The translations under genes and the position numbers were made by a program. From an uncultured Porphyromonadaceae bacterium (GTDB taxonomy: Bacteria; Bacteroidota; Bacteroidia; Bacteroidales; Muribaculaceae), in contig UQLO01000007.1 in NCBI GenBank assembly GCA_900541865.1, positions 12,446 to 76,445 on the forward strand: a stretch of DNA of 64,000 bases, read 5' to 3'. Positions 51,861-61,029 of this stretch are shown here, piece after piece; the stretch's first letter is position 1; each line of letters begins with the position of its first letter. The notes beneath the pieces were generated by a model. The model did no database searches, was not told where the DNA came from, and saw nothing but the letters and a program-made list of their open reading frames with translations.

Positions 51861-53648
51861 ATGAAAAATATCCGCAATTTTTGCATCATAGCCCACATAG
51901 ACCACGGCAAAAGTACCCTGGCCGACCGCCTGCTGGAGTATACCGGCACTATAGCGGCCAAGGACATGGAAGCTCAGGTACTGGACGACATGGACCTTGA
52001 GCGGGAACGCGGCATCACCATCAAGAGCCACGCCATCCAGATGGAGTATTCTCTGGAGGGCGAAAACTATACTCTCAATCTTATCGACACTCCGGGACAC
52101 GTCGACTTCTCCTACGAGGTTTCGCGCTCCATAGCGGCCTGCGAAGGCGCCCTCCTTATTGTGGACGCTTCGCAAGGTATTCAGGCCCAGACTATTTCGA
52201 ATCTCTACATGGCCATCGACAACGACCTGGAGATTATTCCGGTAATCAACAAAGTCGACCTGGACTCTGCCAAGCCCGACGAGGTCGAAGACCAGATTAT
52301 CGACCTGCTGGGCTGCCGCCGCGACGAGATTATCCGCGCCTCGGGCAAGACGGGAGCCGGCATCCCTGACATACTCAAGGCCATCATAGAGCGCATACCG
52401 GCTCCCAAGGGCGACCCCTCGGCGCCCCTGCAGGCCCTTATTTTCGACTCGGTGTTCAACCCCTTCCGCGGCATCATCGCTTACTTCAAGATCGAAAACG
52501 GCACTATCCGCAAAAACGACTTCGTGAAGTTCGTGGCTACCGGCAAGGAGTACCACGCCGACGAAATCGGCATTCTGCGAATGGATATGCAGCCACGCGC
52601 CCAGCTCAGCGCCGGCAACGTGGGCTACATTATTTCGGGCATAAAGTCGAGCAAGGAGGTTAAGGTTGGCGACACCATCACCCACGTGGAGCGGCCCTGC
52701 ACCGGCGCCATCGACGGTTTTCAGGAAGTGAAGCCGATGGTATTCGCCGGCGTCTATCCCATCGAGACCGAGGACTTCGAAAACCTGCGCACCTCGCTGG
52801 AGAAACTGCAGCTCAACGATGCCTCGCTAACTTTTGTGCCGGAATCATCGGCGGCGCTGGGCTTCGGCTTCCGCTGCGGCTTCCTTGGTCTGCTCCATAT
52901 GGAGATTATCCAGGAGCGCCTTGGCCGCGAGTTCGACATGGACGTCATCACCACGGTGCCGAACGTGAGCTATCGCGTCTACGACAAGCGCGGCGAGATG
53001 CTCGAAGTGCACAATCCGTCCGGCTTGCCCGACCCCACCCTCATCGACCATATCGAGGAGCCCTACATCCGGGCCAGCATCATCACTACCTCCGACTTCA
53101 TCGGCCCCATTATGACGCTCTGTCTGGGCAAGCGCGGCGAACTGGTCAAGCAGGAGTATATATCGGGCAACCGCATGGAGCTTACCTTCGACATGCCCCT
53201 TGGTGAAATCGTGATCGACTTCTACGACAAGCTCAAGAGCATCTCCAAGGGCTACGCATCGTTCGACTACCATATCCACGACTACCGCACCAGCCAGCTC
53301 GTCAAGCTCGATATACTTCTCAACGGCGAGAGCGTCGACGCTCTGTCGACGCTGACCCACGCCGACAATGCCGTGACCTTCGGCCGACGTATGTGCGAAA
53401 AGCTCAAGGAGCTCATACCGCGCCAACAGTTCGACATAGCCATCCAGGCCGCCATAGGCGCCAAAATCATAGCGCGCGAGACCATCAAGGCCGTGCGCAA
53501 GGACGTGACGGCCAAGTGCTACGGCGGCGACATATCCCGCAAGCGCAAACTGCTCGAAAAGCAGAAGAAAGGCAAGAAGCGCATGAAGCAGATTGGCTCT
53601 GTGGAAGTGCCGCAGAAGGCCTTCCTGGCTGTTCTCAAACTCGACTAA
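51861..53648 (+). CDS. lepA: Elongation factor 4 (LepA)
   Basis: Ribosome-bound GTPase that affects translocation and assembly. 595 residues. The G domain holds [16 protein letters not shown] (about 10), the switch region [24 protein letters not shown] and [12 protein letters not shown]. The middle domains follow, and the C-terminal LepA-specific segment ends at [25 protein letters not shown]. Length equals the family norm. It has its own promoter and is followed 19 bp later by a hypothetical membrane protein. Confidence 0.98.
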   Translation: MKNIRNFCIIAHIDHGKSTLADRLLEYTGTIAAKDMEAQVLDDMDLERERGITIKSHAIQMEYSLEGENYTLNLIDTPGHVDFSYEVSRSIAACEGALLIVDASQGIQAQTISNLYMAIDNDLEIIPVINKVDLDSAKPDEVEDQIIDLLGCRRDEIIRASGKTGAGIPDILKAIIERIPAPKGDPSAPLQALIFDSVFNPFRGIIAYFKIENGTIRKNDFVKFVATGKEYHADEIGILRMDMQPRAQLSAGNVGYIISGIKSSKEVKVGDTITHVERPCTGAIDGFQEVKPMVFAGVYPIETEDFENLRTSLEKLQLNDASLTFVPESSAALGFGFRCGFLGLLHMEIIQERLGREFDMDVITTVPNVSYRVYDKRGEMLEVHNPSGLPDPTLIDHIEEPYIRASIITTSDFIGPIMTLCLGKRGELVKQEYISGNRMELTFDMPLGEIVIDFYDKLKSISKGYASFDYHIHDYRTSQLVKLDILLNGESVDALSTLTHADNAVTFGRRMCEKLKELIPRQQFDIAIQAAIGAKIIARETIKAVRKDVTAKCYGGDISRKRKLLEKQKKGKKRMKQIGSVEVPQKAFLAVLKLD

Positions 53649-53667
53649 CCTCTCAAACTCTTCTTCC

Positions 53668-55428
53668 ATGCCCAAACTCCAACTTTACATCGCAAAATCA
53701 CTCAGAGGATATAAAAGCCTGGTGAATTTCAACCCCGAGGAAGACGTGCGTCGCCATGTCGGCGACTTCCGCACGGCATTGGACGGCGTGGAATACGACA
53801 CTTCGCGCGTCAACATCTTTCACCTGCTGTGCTATCGCGAGCAAGGTGTGATGATCACGGTGATGCGCACCATTCCGGATGGTGCCGGCGACCACCTTGC
53901 AGCCTCACTCTTTGTGCCCGACAATCTGGCCATAGAGCCGGCCGAGCTCCTGGATGTGCTCGCCGACCTTGCGCGGCGCATGAGCGCGCCGGCGATGGAC
54001 AGCGCCGAGGTTGCCGAGCTGCGCGCTGCCTTCGCCAAGGACTATCCCGGCAGGGAGTCGGCCGGCGCCCGCGTGGACTCCGAAGGCCGCGTCTACGCCT
54101 TCGCCCGGCTGGGCCAGGGCGCGCCTTCGCTGGAGGACTACGCCGCCTGCGGATTCTATACTCCCGACTTCGGGCAGTATGCCGGCGTCCTTTTGGTGCC
54201 CGCCGGCATCGAGAGCAGCGGCACCGACGCCACCCCGGCCTCGCTTCCGCCTCTTATTGCCCTCGACCCGCCCGAAGAGTCGGAAAACGGCTTCGTGCCC
54301 CACATCTACCGACATGTATTCAACGTTCCATATCTGGTGCCTAAGGGTCAGCCGGTGGAGATAGTTTGGCGTCGCGGCGGCTTTGAAAACGTGGTGCAGA
54401 CCATCACTCCCGTCTCGGCCGCCTCCGCCCGGCAGGTGCCCTCCACCTCGGCGGCCACCAAGGTGATAACTCCGGCGTCGTTCTACATCACGGCGCAGCG
54501 CAGCCGCGACCCCATTGAGGACGCTGTGGTGAGCGTCAACGGCTGCGAAATCAAAGGTCCGGTGACTTTCACCTACGGCGAGCTCGAGCACGCCCAGGTC
54601 GAAATCACGGCCCGCGGCTACTTTACCTTCTCCGGCAAACTCGACCTGGCCACAACGACCCAGGCTCTGGTGCAGATGAAGGAACTGCGCAAAATCTACC
54701 GCTTCGATCTGCCCGTGCTCACTCCCGAACCGGAGGAGTGCGTCCACTTCACCATCCAGAGCAAGAAGGAACTTGACCGCTGCCCCGTGGAAGGCTACAC
54801 CATAGCCGGCGAAGGCGGTTTGGCCGAGGGCATATCGCGCAACAACACTCTGATTTATGTAGGTGGCAGCAGTCGCCGCAGCATGTGGTTCGCAGCCGCC
54901 GTGGCCGTGCTGGGTGCCGTGCTGGGTTTCGTTGCCGGCTGGCTCTCCTTCGGTTTCAACCGCCACGAGTCGGTGCAGGCCGAGGCCATCGAAATAGCCA
55001 TCGAAGAAGAGGAAAGAGTGGAGAGTGCCGCGGAGACTCCGGCCGCTGTGGAAACACCGGCCCCCGCCGAGGAAACACCCGCCGTGCAGGAAGCGGAACC
55101 CGCCGTCCCTGCCGCCGCCGAAGCCGACGACTATTCCGCCGCCATTGCCTATCTGGACGCCAACCGAAACTGGAAGGGTGCCGAGATGGACACCATAGCC
55201 GGCCTGCAAGGCTTCTTCGACGACCTTAATACCTATAATTTCGAACGCATAAAGACCTACTGGGCGCCTCGCCTGAATGGCTCGGCCAACTTCCGCACCC
55301 TTCTTCGCGCCGTCGAAGGCGCCGCCTCCAAGCCCGACCCTCGGCGCGACGGCCATGCGCCGACCTACAACCGCGAGGGCGACACCGTGATTGGCTGGAG
55401 AGGTTACACCTACTGGGTGGACCCCTGA
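53668..55428 (+). CDS. Uncharacterised single-pass membrane protein
   Basis: 586 residues. A large N-terminal domain (about 1-395) starts PKLQLYIAKSLRGYKSLVNFNPEEDVRRHVGDFRTAL and contains strands such as VVSVNGCEIKGPVTFTY. A single membrane segment lies at about 405-430 (MWFAAAVAVLGAVLGFVAGW), preceded by SRR, so the N-domain should be cytoplasmic. Then comes a linker of Ala, Pro, Glu and Val, with repeats such as ETPAAVETPAPAEETP, and a C-terminal domain of about 100 residues (DDYSAAIAYLDANRNWKG ...). No known family is recognised. The start at 53668 excludes residues overlapping lepA. It probably shares the lepA transcript. Confidence 0.72.
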   Translation: MPKLQLYIAKSLRGYKSLVNFNPEEDVRRHVGDFRTALDGVEYDTSRVNIFHLLCYREQGVMITVMRTIPDGAGDHLAASLFVPDNLAIEPAELLDVLADLARRMSAPAMDSAEVAELRAAFAKDYPGRESAGARVDSEGRVYAFARLGQGAPSLEDYAACGFYTPDFGQYAGVLLVPAGIESSGTDATPASLPPLIALDPPEESENGFVPHIYRHVFNVPYLVPKGQPVEIVWRRGGFENVVQTITPVSAASARQVPSTSAATKVITPASFYITAQRSRDPIEDAVVSVNGCEIKGPVTFTYGELEHAQVEITARGYFTFSGKLDLATTTQALVQMKELRKIYRFDLPVLTPEPEECVHFTIQSKKELDRCPVEGYTIAGEGGLAEGISRNNTLIYVGGSSRRSMWFAAAVAVLGAVLGFVAGWLSFGFNRHESVQAEAIEIAIEEEERVESAAETPAAVETPAPAEETPAVQEAEPAVPAAAEADDYSAAIAYLDANRNWKGAEMDTIAGLQGFFDDLNTYNFERIKTYWAPRLNGSANFRTLLRAVEGAASKPDPRRDGHAPTYNREGDTVIGWRGYTYWVDP

Positions 55429-55463
55429 CAAGGTCTTAAGAATGAAGAATTTACATAACTGAA

Positions 55464-57788
55464 ATGAGATATATCATAGCAGCCGCCGCTCTGGCGGCAT
55501 TTGCGGGCGCCGCCGCCCATACAAGCTCCGTGACCGGCATTGCAGGCAATCGCTCCGTGCAGGCCACCGTTATTTCGTCGAATATAGTGCGGGTGACCAA
55601 CACACCTGTCGGGGAGCAAGCTCCGGCGCCGCAGGTGGTGCTTCCACTTGAGGCGGAGAGCGCCGTCTCCACCGCCATCGAGCTTTCGCTTCAGGCCGAC
55701 GGCACTCTTATCATACGCGACACCGCAAACGGCGTTACCCTCACCGACGAGGGCGACCGGCGCACCGCAGCCGGCAAGTACACCCTCACGCTGGTCACCA
55801 CGGGGTCGGCCGGTTCGTTCTACGGTGCCGGCGAGCGCGGCCACAAGATGAATCTCCGCGGCGACACCCTGGTGAACTACAACCGGCAGAACTACGGCTA
55901 TACCGGCTCCGACCCGCGTCTGAGCCAAATGAACATCACCATGCCCCTGGCGGTGTGCAGCGACGGCTACGCCATACTCTTCGACGACTTCGCCGCCTCC
56001 ACCATGGTGCTCGGCGACACTATTACCTATACTACCGAGGCACCGGTGCCCGTCACCTATTATTATATAGGAGGCGTCGGCAACCTTGCGCAGCTCACGC
56101 AGGCTCTGACGCGCCTCACCGGGCGCCAGCCGCTGCCACCGATGTGGGCGCTGGGCTACATCAACTCCAAGTACGGCTATAAGAGCCCCGAGGAAACCAT
56201 CGCCGTGGTCGACTCCCTCAAAGGTCTTGGCTATCCCCTGGACGGCACCGTGCTCGACCTCTACTGGTTCGGCAAGGAGCAGGATATGGGTTTTCTGGAT
56301 TGGGACACTGATATCTGGCCCGATCCGGCCGGCATGATGGACTCACTGGCTTCGCGGGGCGTCAAGCTGGTGACGGTCAGCGAACCTTATATCCTCACCA
56401 ATGGCCGCGGTCTGGACAACTACCGCACTCTGAGCGCCGACAGCATGCTGGTGCGCACTGCCTCCGGCGATACCCATCCCGTGACCATCTGGGTAGGCGA
56501 GGGCGGTATGTTCGACGTATCCAATCCGGCCACGCGCCGTTGGCTGGCCGACCGCTACCGCCGGCTCACCGAGCTGGGCATAGGCGGATGGTGGGGCGAC
56601 CTGGGCGAACCCGAAGTGCACCCCGAGAGCGGCTTCCACGCCAACGGTCTGGCTGCCCGACAGTACCACAACCGCTACGGCAACGACTGGGCATCCATTA
56701 TCAGCGAGCTATATGACTCGGTCTATCCCGACGTTCGCCTGATGACCCTCATGCGCGGAGGCACCACCGGCCTGCAGCGCAACAGCGTGTTCCCCTGGAG
56801 CACGGACGTATCGCGCTCGTGGGGCGGCCTTGAGCCTCAGGTGCGCATCATGCTTCACTCCGGTCTGAGCGGTCTGGGCTATATGAGCAGCGACCTTGGC
56901 GGTTTCGCCGTCGACGAAGCGAATCCCTATATCCCCGAGCTTTATCTCCGCTGGGTTCAGATGGGTCTTTTCACTCCCGTGTTCCGCACCCACGCCCAGC
57001 AGTACGCCGAGCCCTTCAACTATCCGCAGTACGGCGAGATGCTTCGCGAAATCGCCCTTGAACGCTACCGCTGGCTGCCCTACAACTACACCCTGGCCTA
57101 CGAAAACGCACGCTACGGCTGGCCTTTGGTGCGTCCGCTGAACTTCCACGGCGCACACACCAACGAGTACGACGCGGCCCACAGCAGCGAATACCTTTGG
57201 GGCCGCGATGTGCTGGTAGCCCCCGTGCTCGAGGACGGCAAGCGCTCCCGCACCGTGCTTTTCCCCGCCGGCAGCAAGTGGTATAACCTTGCGGGCACCC
57301 AGACCTACGACGGAGGCACCGCCGCCACCGTTGGCGCGCCTCTAGAGGTCATACCTGTGTTTGTTCGCGCCGGCGCCGTCATCGCCAAAGCCGACTATCC
57401 CATGGCCAACACCTCCGACTACCGCGCCGACTGCTTCACTCTGAACTACTACCCCGGCGCAGTGGCCGACCAGACCGTCTACGACGACAACCGGCTCAGC
57501 CCGCGCTCGCTCTCGGAGGGCCAGTACCGCCTCCTTAAGGTTCGCGGCGGCACCAAGGCCGACACCGGCGTTACGACTTTGACGGTGACCTCGACGGGCA
57601 CCTATGCCGGCGCACCCGACGAGGTACGACTGAACGTGGTGGTGCGGGCAGCCGCCAATGCCGCCACCGTGGCTGTCGACGGCGTGCCTGTCGACGCCCT
57701 CTATCACCCGGAGAACCGCACCGTGACCTTCACGACGCAGTACACTCCCGGCTCCGAGATGACAATCACCGTGACCCCTCACCTTTAA
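55464..57788 (+). CDS. GH31 alpha-glucosidase / alpha-transglucosylase-like
   Basis: 774 residues, signal peptide about 1-18. N-terminal beta domain, then the (beta/alpha)8 barrel with LPPMWALGYINSKYGYKS and LDGTVLDLYWFGKEQDMG. The nucleophile is Asp379 in GWWGDLGEPEVHP; the acid/base is probably Asp448 in FPWSTDVSRSWGGLEPQ, a spacing (69) near that of Cellvibrio oligosaccharide 4-alpha-glucosyltransferase (68). So it either hydrolyses or transfers alpha-glucosyl units from maltodextrins, probably in the periplasm. It lies 35 bp after the membrane protein and 12 bp before ribE. A link to the starch-binding-like protein at 11.3 kb is plausible. Confidence 0.9.
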   Translation: MRYIIAAAALAAFAGAAAHTSSVTGIAGNRSVQATVISSNIVRVTNTPVGEQAPAPQVVLPLEAESAVSTAIELSLQADGTLIIRDTANGVTLTDEGDRRTAAGKYTLTLVTTGSAGSFYGAGERGHKMNLRGDTLVNYNRQNYGYTGSDPRLSQMNITMPLAVCSDGYAILFDDFAASTMVLGDTITYTTEAPVPVTYYYIGGVGNLAQLTQALTRLTGRQPLPPMWALGYINSKYGYKSPEETIAVVDSLKGLGYPLDGTVLDLYWFGKEQDMGFLDWDTDIWPDPAGMMDSLASRGVKLVTVSEPYILTNGRGLDNYRTLSADSMLVRTASGDTHPVTIWVGEGGMFDVSNPATRRWLADRYRRLTELGIGGWWGDLGEPEVHPESGFHANGLAARQYHNRYGNDWASIISELYDSVYPDVRLMTLMRGGTTGLQRNSVFPWSTDVSRSWGGLEPQVRIMLHSGLSGLGYMSSDLGGFAVDEANPYIPELYLRWVQMGLFTPVFRTHAQQYAEPFNYPQYGEMLREIALERYRWLPYNYTLAYENARYGWPLVRPLNFHGAHTNEYDAAHSSEYLWGRDVLVAPVLEDGKRSRTVLFPAGSKWYNLAGTQTYDGGTAATVGAPLEVIPVFVRAGAVIAKADYPMANTSDYRADCFTLNYYPGAVADQTVYDDNRLSPRSLSEGQYRLLKVRGGTKADTGVTTLTVTSTGTYAGAPDEVRLNVVVRAAANAATVAVDGVPVDALYHPENRTVTFTTQYTPGSEMTITVTPHL

Positions 57789-57800
57789 ACTAACAGCAAT

Positions 57801-58409
57801 ATGTTCTCCGGTATAGTAGAAGAGGCCGCAGCAGTGACGGCCGTGCAGGAAGAAGAGTCCAACGTAAATCTTACCATTCGGTGCACTTTTGCCGACGAAC
57901 TCCGTATAGACCAATCTGTTGCCCACAACGGGGTATGCCTGACGGTGGTGCGCATCAACCCTGACGGTACCTACGTGGTCACCGCCATCCGCGAAACCCT
58001 CGACCGCTCCAATCTGGGGCTGCTCAAGCCGGGCGACCGCGTCAACCTGGAACGCTCCATGATGATGAACGGCCGTCTGGACGGCCACATCGTGCAGGGC
58101 CACGTCGACACCACCGCCGTTTGCACGGCCATGGAGGATGCCGACGGCAGCACTTACTATACCTTTGAGTACGAAGTGTCGCCCGAAATGGCTGCAAAGG
58201 GCTATGTCACAGTCGAAAAAGGCTCTGTGACGGTCAATGGTGTCAGCCTGACCGTGTGCGACAGCGCCGACCGCTCCTTCCGGGTGGCCATCATCCCTTA
58301 CACCAAGCAAATCACCAATTTCGGCGACATTCGCGTCGGCAGCCGCGTGAACCTCGAGTTCGATATCATAGGCAAATATCTTGCCCGACTGATGACGGTC
58401 AAGGCCTGA
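57801..58409 (+). CDS. ribE: Riboflavin synthase, alpha chain
   Basis: Dismutates two lumazines to riboflavin and the ribityl diamine. 202 residues of two similar lumazine-binding barrels: MFSGIVEE with VAHNGVCLTV and LGLLKPGDRVNLERSM in the first, and GHIVQGHVD, VTVNGVSLTVCDS and GSRVNLEFDIIGKY in the second. This internal duplication is the family hallmark. It lies 12 bp after the GH31 gene and 18 bp before DUF2851. Its partner RibH is encoded at 14.4 kb. Confidence 0.96.
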   Translation: MFSGIVEEAAAVTAVQEEESNVNLTIRCTFADELRIDQSVAHNGVCLTVVRINPDGTYVVTAIRETLDRSNLGLLKPGDRVNLERSMMMNGRLDGHIVQGHVDTTAVCTAMEDADGSTYYTFEYEVSPEMAAKGYVTVEKGSVTVNGVSLTVCDSADRSFRVAIIPYTKQITNFGDIRVGSRVNLEFDIIGKYLARLMTVKA

Positions 58410-58427
58410 CCTCAACACCTCCGCCCC

Positions 58428-59717
58428 GTGGAGCGCATCATGCACTATGTATGGCAGCACCGCCTGTGGCCGGCAGTTCCGCTGGCCACCACCGGCGGCG
58501 ACCTTGTCGAAGTGCTCGACCCGGGGCTGCTCAACTGCGACGCCGGCCCTGACTTCTTCAATGCCAAGGTGCGCATCGGCGACCGCGTTTGGGTTGGCAA
58601 TGTCGAGATGCACCTCCGCGCCAGCGACTGGCACCGCCACGGGCACGACTCCGACCCGGCGTACCACACGGTGATTCTCCACGTTGTGGGCAGCGACGAC
58701 ACCACCATAACCCGCCCCGACGGCACTGCCATCCCGCAGTTGGTGATGCCCTCTACCGACAATTTCCGGGCCCGCTACGAGGCCATGCTGGCCTGCAGCA
58801 CTCCCGATCTGGCCTGCGCGGATACACTGCCGGACATACCTTCTATCTACGTTGCCGACTGGCTGACGGCGCTTTCGCTGGAGCGCCTCCAGGCCAAGGC
58901 GGCGCGGGTGGCCGCCCTGGCCGATGCCGAGAGCGGCGACTGGCAGCATGCCCTGTACGTCACTCTGGCACGCACACTGGGCTTCAGCAAGAACAACGAC
59001 GCCTTCGAGCGGCTGGCACTGTCGCTGCCGCTGCGCAAACTGCGCAAACACGCCGACGACCCCGTCTGCATAGAGGCCATGCTGCTCGGACAGGCCGGTT
59101 TTCTCGACAATCTGTCCGAGGAGGCCGAGGCCGACCCCTATGTTGGGCGCCTTCGCACGGAGTATCAATTCATGGCGGCGAAATTCTCGCTGAAGCAGCC
59201 GCGCGATTTGGCGTGGAAGATGGGGCGCATGCGTCCGGCGAACTTTCCGGTGCGCCGGGTCGCCACGTTGGCCCGCTTCGTGTGCTGCGACTTTTCGGCC
59301 GGCGGCAAAGTGCTGGCGGCAGCCACCATAGAGGAGGCGCGACGCATCTTCGACATTGAGCTTACCGGCTACTGGGCCGAACACAGCACCTTCGGCGCTC
59401 CGACGGCCTCCTCGCCGCGAGCGTTCAGCCGCTCGGCACTGGATGTGCTGACAATCAACGTGCTGGTGCCCATGCTGTACGCCTACGGCACCACCTATGG
59501 CAACGACGATATGGCCGCTCGGGCCGTGGGGCTGCTTCAGCAACTGCCGGCGGAGGACAACGTCATTACGCGACTATTCGGCGACGCCGGCATTGCCTGC
59601 CGCGACGCCTTCGCCTCGCAGGCTATGGTTCAGCTTCGCCGAGAGTACTGCGAACCCCGCAAATGCCTCTACTGTCGCTTCGGCCACCGCATCCTCTCAT
59701 CGTCCGCCCGTAATTAA
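58428..59717 (+). CDS. DUF2851 family protein
   Basis: 429 residues. The family marks are HYVWQHRLW near the start, LLNCDAGPDFFNAKVRIGDRVWVGNVEMHLRASDWHRHGHDSDPAYHTVILHVV (about 40-92) and a C-terminal CRDAFASQAMVQLRREYCEPRKCLYCRFGHRIL with Cys pairs that could bind metal. The family is widespread in Bacteroidota and has no known function. The GTG at 58428 gives the ME(R)I-HYVW start seen in relatives; ATG 58440 is the alternative. It ends tail-to-tail with the acyltransferase gene (21-bp overlap). Confidence 0.85.
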   Translation: MERIMHYVWQHRLWPAVPLATTGGDLVEVLDPGLLNCDAGPDFFNAKVRIGDRVWVGNVEMHLRASDWHRHGHDSDPAYHTVILHVVGSDDTTITRPDGTAIPQLVMPSTDNFRARYEAMLACSTPDLACADTLPDIPSIYVADWLTALSLERLQAKAARVAALADAESGDWQHALYVTLARTLGFSKNNDAFERLALSLPLRKLRKHADDPVCIEAMLLGQAGFLDNLSEEAEADPYVGRLRTEYQFMAAKFSLKQPRDLAWKMGRMRPANFPVRRVATLARFVCCDFSAGGKVLAAATIEEARRIFDIELTGYWAEHSTFGAPTASSPRAFSRSALDVLTINVLVPMLYAYGTTYGNDDMAARAVGLLQQLPAEDNVITRLFGDAGIACRDAFASQAMVQLRREYCEPRKCLYCRFGHRILSSSARN

Positions 59718-60737
59718 GGCCAGTGCGCGCGGCCAACATTTTTTCACTACCATATATGCCGCCACACCGGAGGCCGTCAGGAGCGCGATGGTAAGAATAT
59801 AGACGGCCATCACCTGACCGAACGACTCCAGCCCGACTATTCGGGCAAGAATGACTCTTGTCTGGCTGCAGAAGAACTGATGGACGGCGTAGATCATAAA
59901 CGTTGAGGCCACAAGGGTACGTGCCCAACCATATTTCGACAAACGGGAGGCGGCCGCGGCGATGCCGTAGGCCACCATCAGACCGAGAAAGACCTCGGCG
60001 GCAAACAAAACGCGGTTCAAAACAGGATTGCTCAGGTCGTCGGCGCAGGCGCAGCCCAAAAACAAAACCAAGAGTAGGGCAGTTGCCCACGGCCGCAGGC
60101 GGGGCACAGTCAATCGGTGCCTTGCGAAAAAGCAACCGGCCACAAACCATTCAAAGCCGTAAAAATTGAAGACGTCCGCCAGCCATACAAGAAAGAAGAG
60201 CGCAAAAACAACCCATTTTTTGGAAAGCACCCACGCCAGGGGCGACAAAATGCAGAAAACCATAAGGTTGCGGATGAACCAGAAGGCAAAGGCATAGGGG
60301 TAGCCGGCCTCGGGCAGAATCCAGAAACCCATAAAGAAAGTGCCCCAGTCGACGGAACCGTCAGGTCGAAAGACGCCGAACGACGGCATATGAGCCACTT
60401 TCGCCTTAAAAATGAGCACCAAAACTCCCACTGCGCACCAAAAAAGATAAGGAACCAGGAGGCTACGCACGCGCTTTTGCAGTTTGGCGCGGTAAAGCTC
60501 CGGGGTGAATCGATTCAGACCATTGAAAAAGAGAAAGGCGGATATCAGAAAAAAGAGAGGCACGCAGACGCGGCATATACAGTGGCTCACGAAGTTAGTG
60601 GCGTCATATCCGGCAGCGTCGGCGACCATGCCCAGCGCCTCGATATTCTCAGGGGAGAGGAAAGAATGAATGGTAACCACGCCGATTATGAGCAGGAATT
60701 TCATTCCGGCGAGGTGTGCTATGCGAGTTTTACTCAT
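59697..60737 (-). CDS. Acyltransferase family 3 membrane protein
   Basis: 346 residues with about ten membrane segments, of the Acyl_transf_3 (OafA/YrhL-like) family. The conserved His is in LIIGVVTIHSFLS near the N-terminus, and CVPLFFLISAFLFFNG follows, then LLVPYLFWCAVGVLVLIF. Such proteins acetylate sugars of surface polysaccharides or act on small molecules; the target is unknown. ATG 60737 is chosen as two upstream codons are not needed. A TATTTTTG-type element on the minus strand lies at 60759-60766. Its end overlaps DUF2851 by 21 bp. Confidence 0.88.
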   Translation of the reverse strand: MSKTRIAHLAGMKFLLIIGVVTIHSFLSPENIEALGMVADAAGYDATNFVSHCICRVCVPLFFLISAFLFFNGLNRFTPELYRAKLQKRVRSLLVPYLFWCAVGVLVLIFKAKVAHMPSFGVFRPDGSVDWGTFFMGFWILPEAGYPYAFAFWFIRNLMVFCILSPLAWVLSKKWVVFALFFLVWLADVFNFYGFEWFVAGCFFARHRLTVPRLRPWATALLLVLFLGCACADDLSNPVLNRVLFAAEVFLGLMVAYGIAAAASRLSKYGWARTLVASTFMIYAVHQFFCSQTRVILARIVGLESFGQVMAVYILTIALLTASGVAAYMVVKKCWPRALALITGGR

Positions 60738-60758
60738 GGCAATCATAAAATTATTTTG

Positions 60759-60766
60759 CAAAAATA
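60759..60766 (-). promoter_or_regulatory. -7 element of the acyltransferase gene
   Basis: TATTTTTG on the minus strand, about 22 bp before the start. No clear -33 element. Confidence 0.45.
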
Positions 60767-60889
60767 GCAAAATATCGGGTTTTGAAAAGCATTTTTTTGT
60801 TTATGGCTGCCGAGTCGGGGCTTTTTGGGGGTGTCGGGGCATGCAAGGCAGTGTTTTAGGGGCCTAAACAGCACTTTTTTTTGAGGCAG

Positions 60890-60921
60890 TTTGAATAAAT
60901 GGTGATTTTTGCTTATCTTTG
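60890..60921 (+). promoter_or_regulatory. Promoter of the PpiD-like gene
   Basis: TTTG at 60890-60893, 20-bp gap, TATCTTTG at 60914-60921. It leaves a leader of about 100 nt. Confidence 0.75.
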
Positions 60922-61029
60922 TGCGCTTTTTGTAGGCAGTTCCACCGCAGTGCATACCGGACTGGGGCGGGAGCGTGTCCGCAAGCGGCATATTACGCAA
61001 CGGAAAATAATAAACTACTCATTAATAAA

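Noticed and set aside
57342..59543. A 733-codon minus-strand frame over the GH31 end, ribE and DUF2851.
   Set aside because: All three plus-strand genes carry family motifs; the antisense frame is a composition effect.
60919..61029. An upstream extension of the PpiD-like protein by 37 residues.
   Set aside because: It starts next to the -7 promoter element and would place a Cys/Arg-rich stretch before the anchor, unlike the family.
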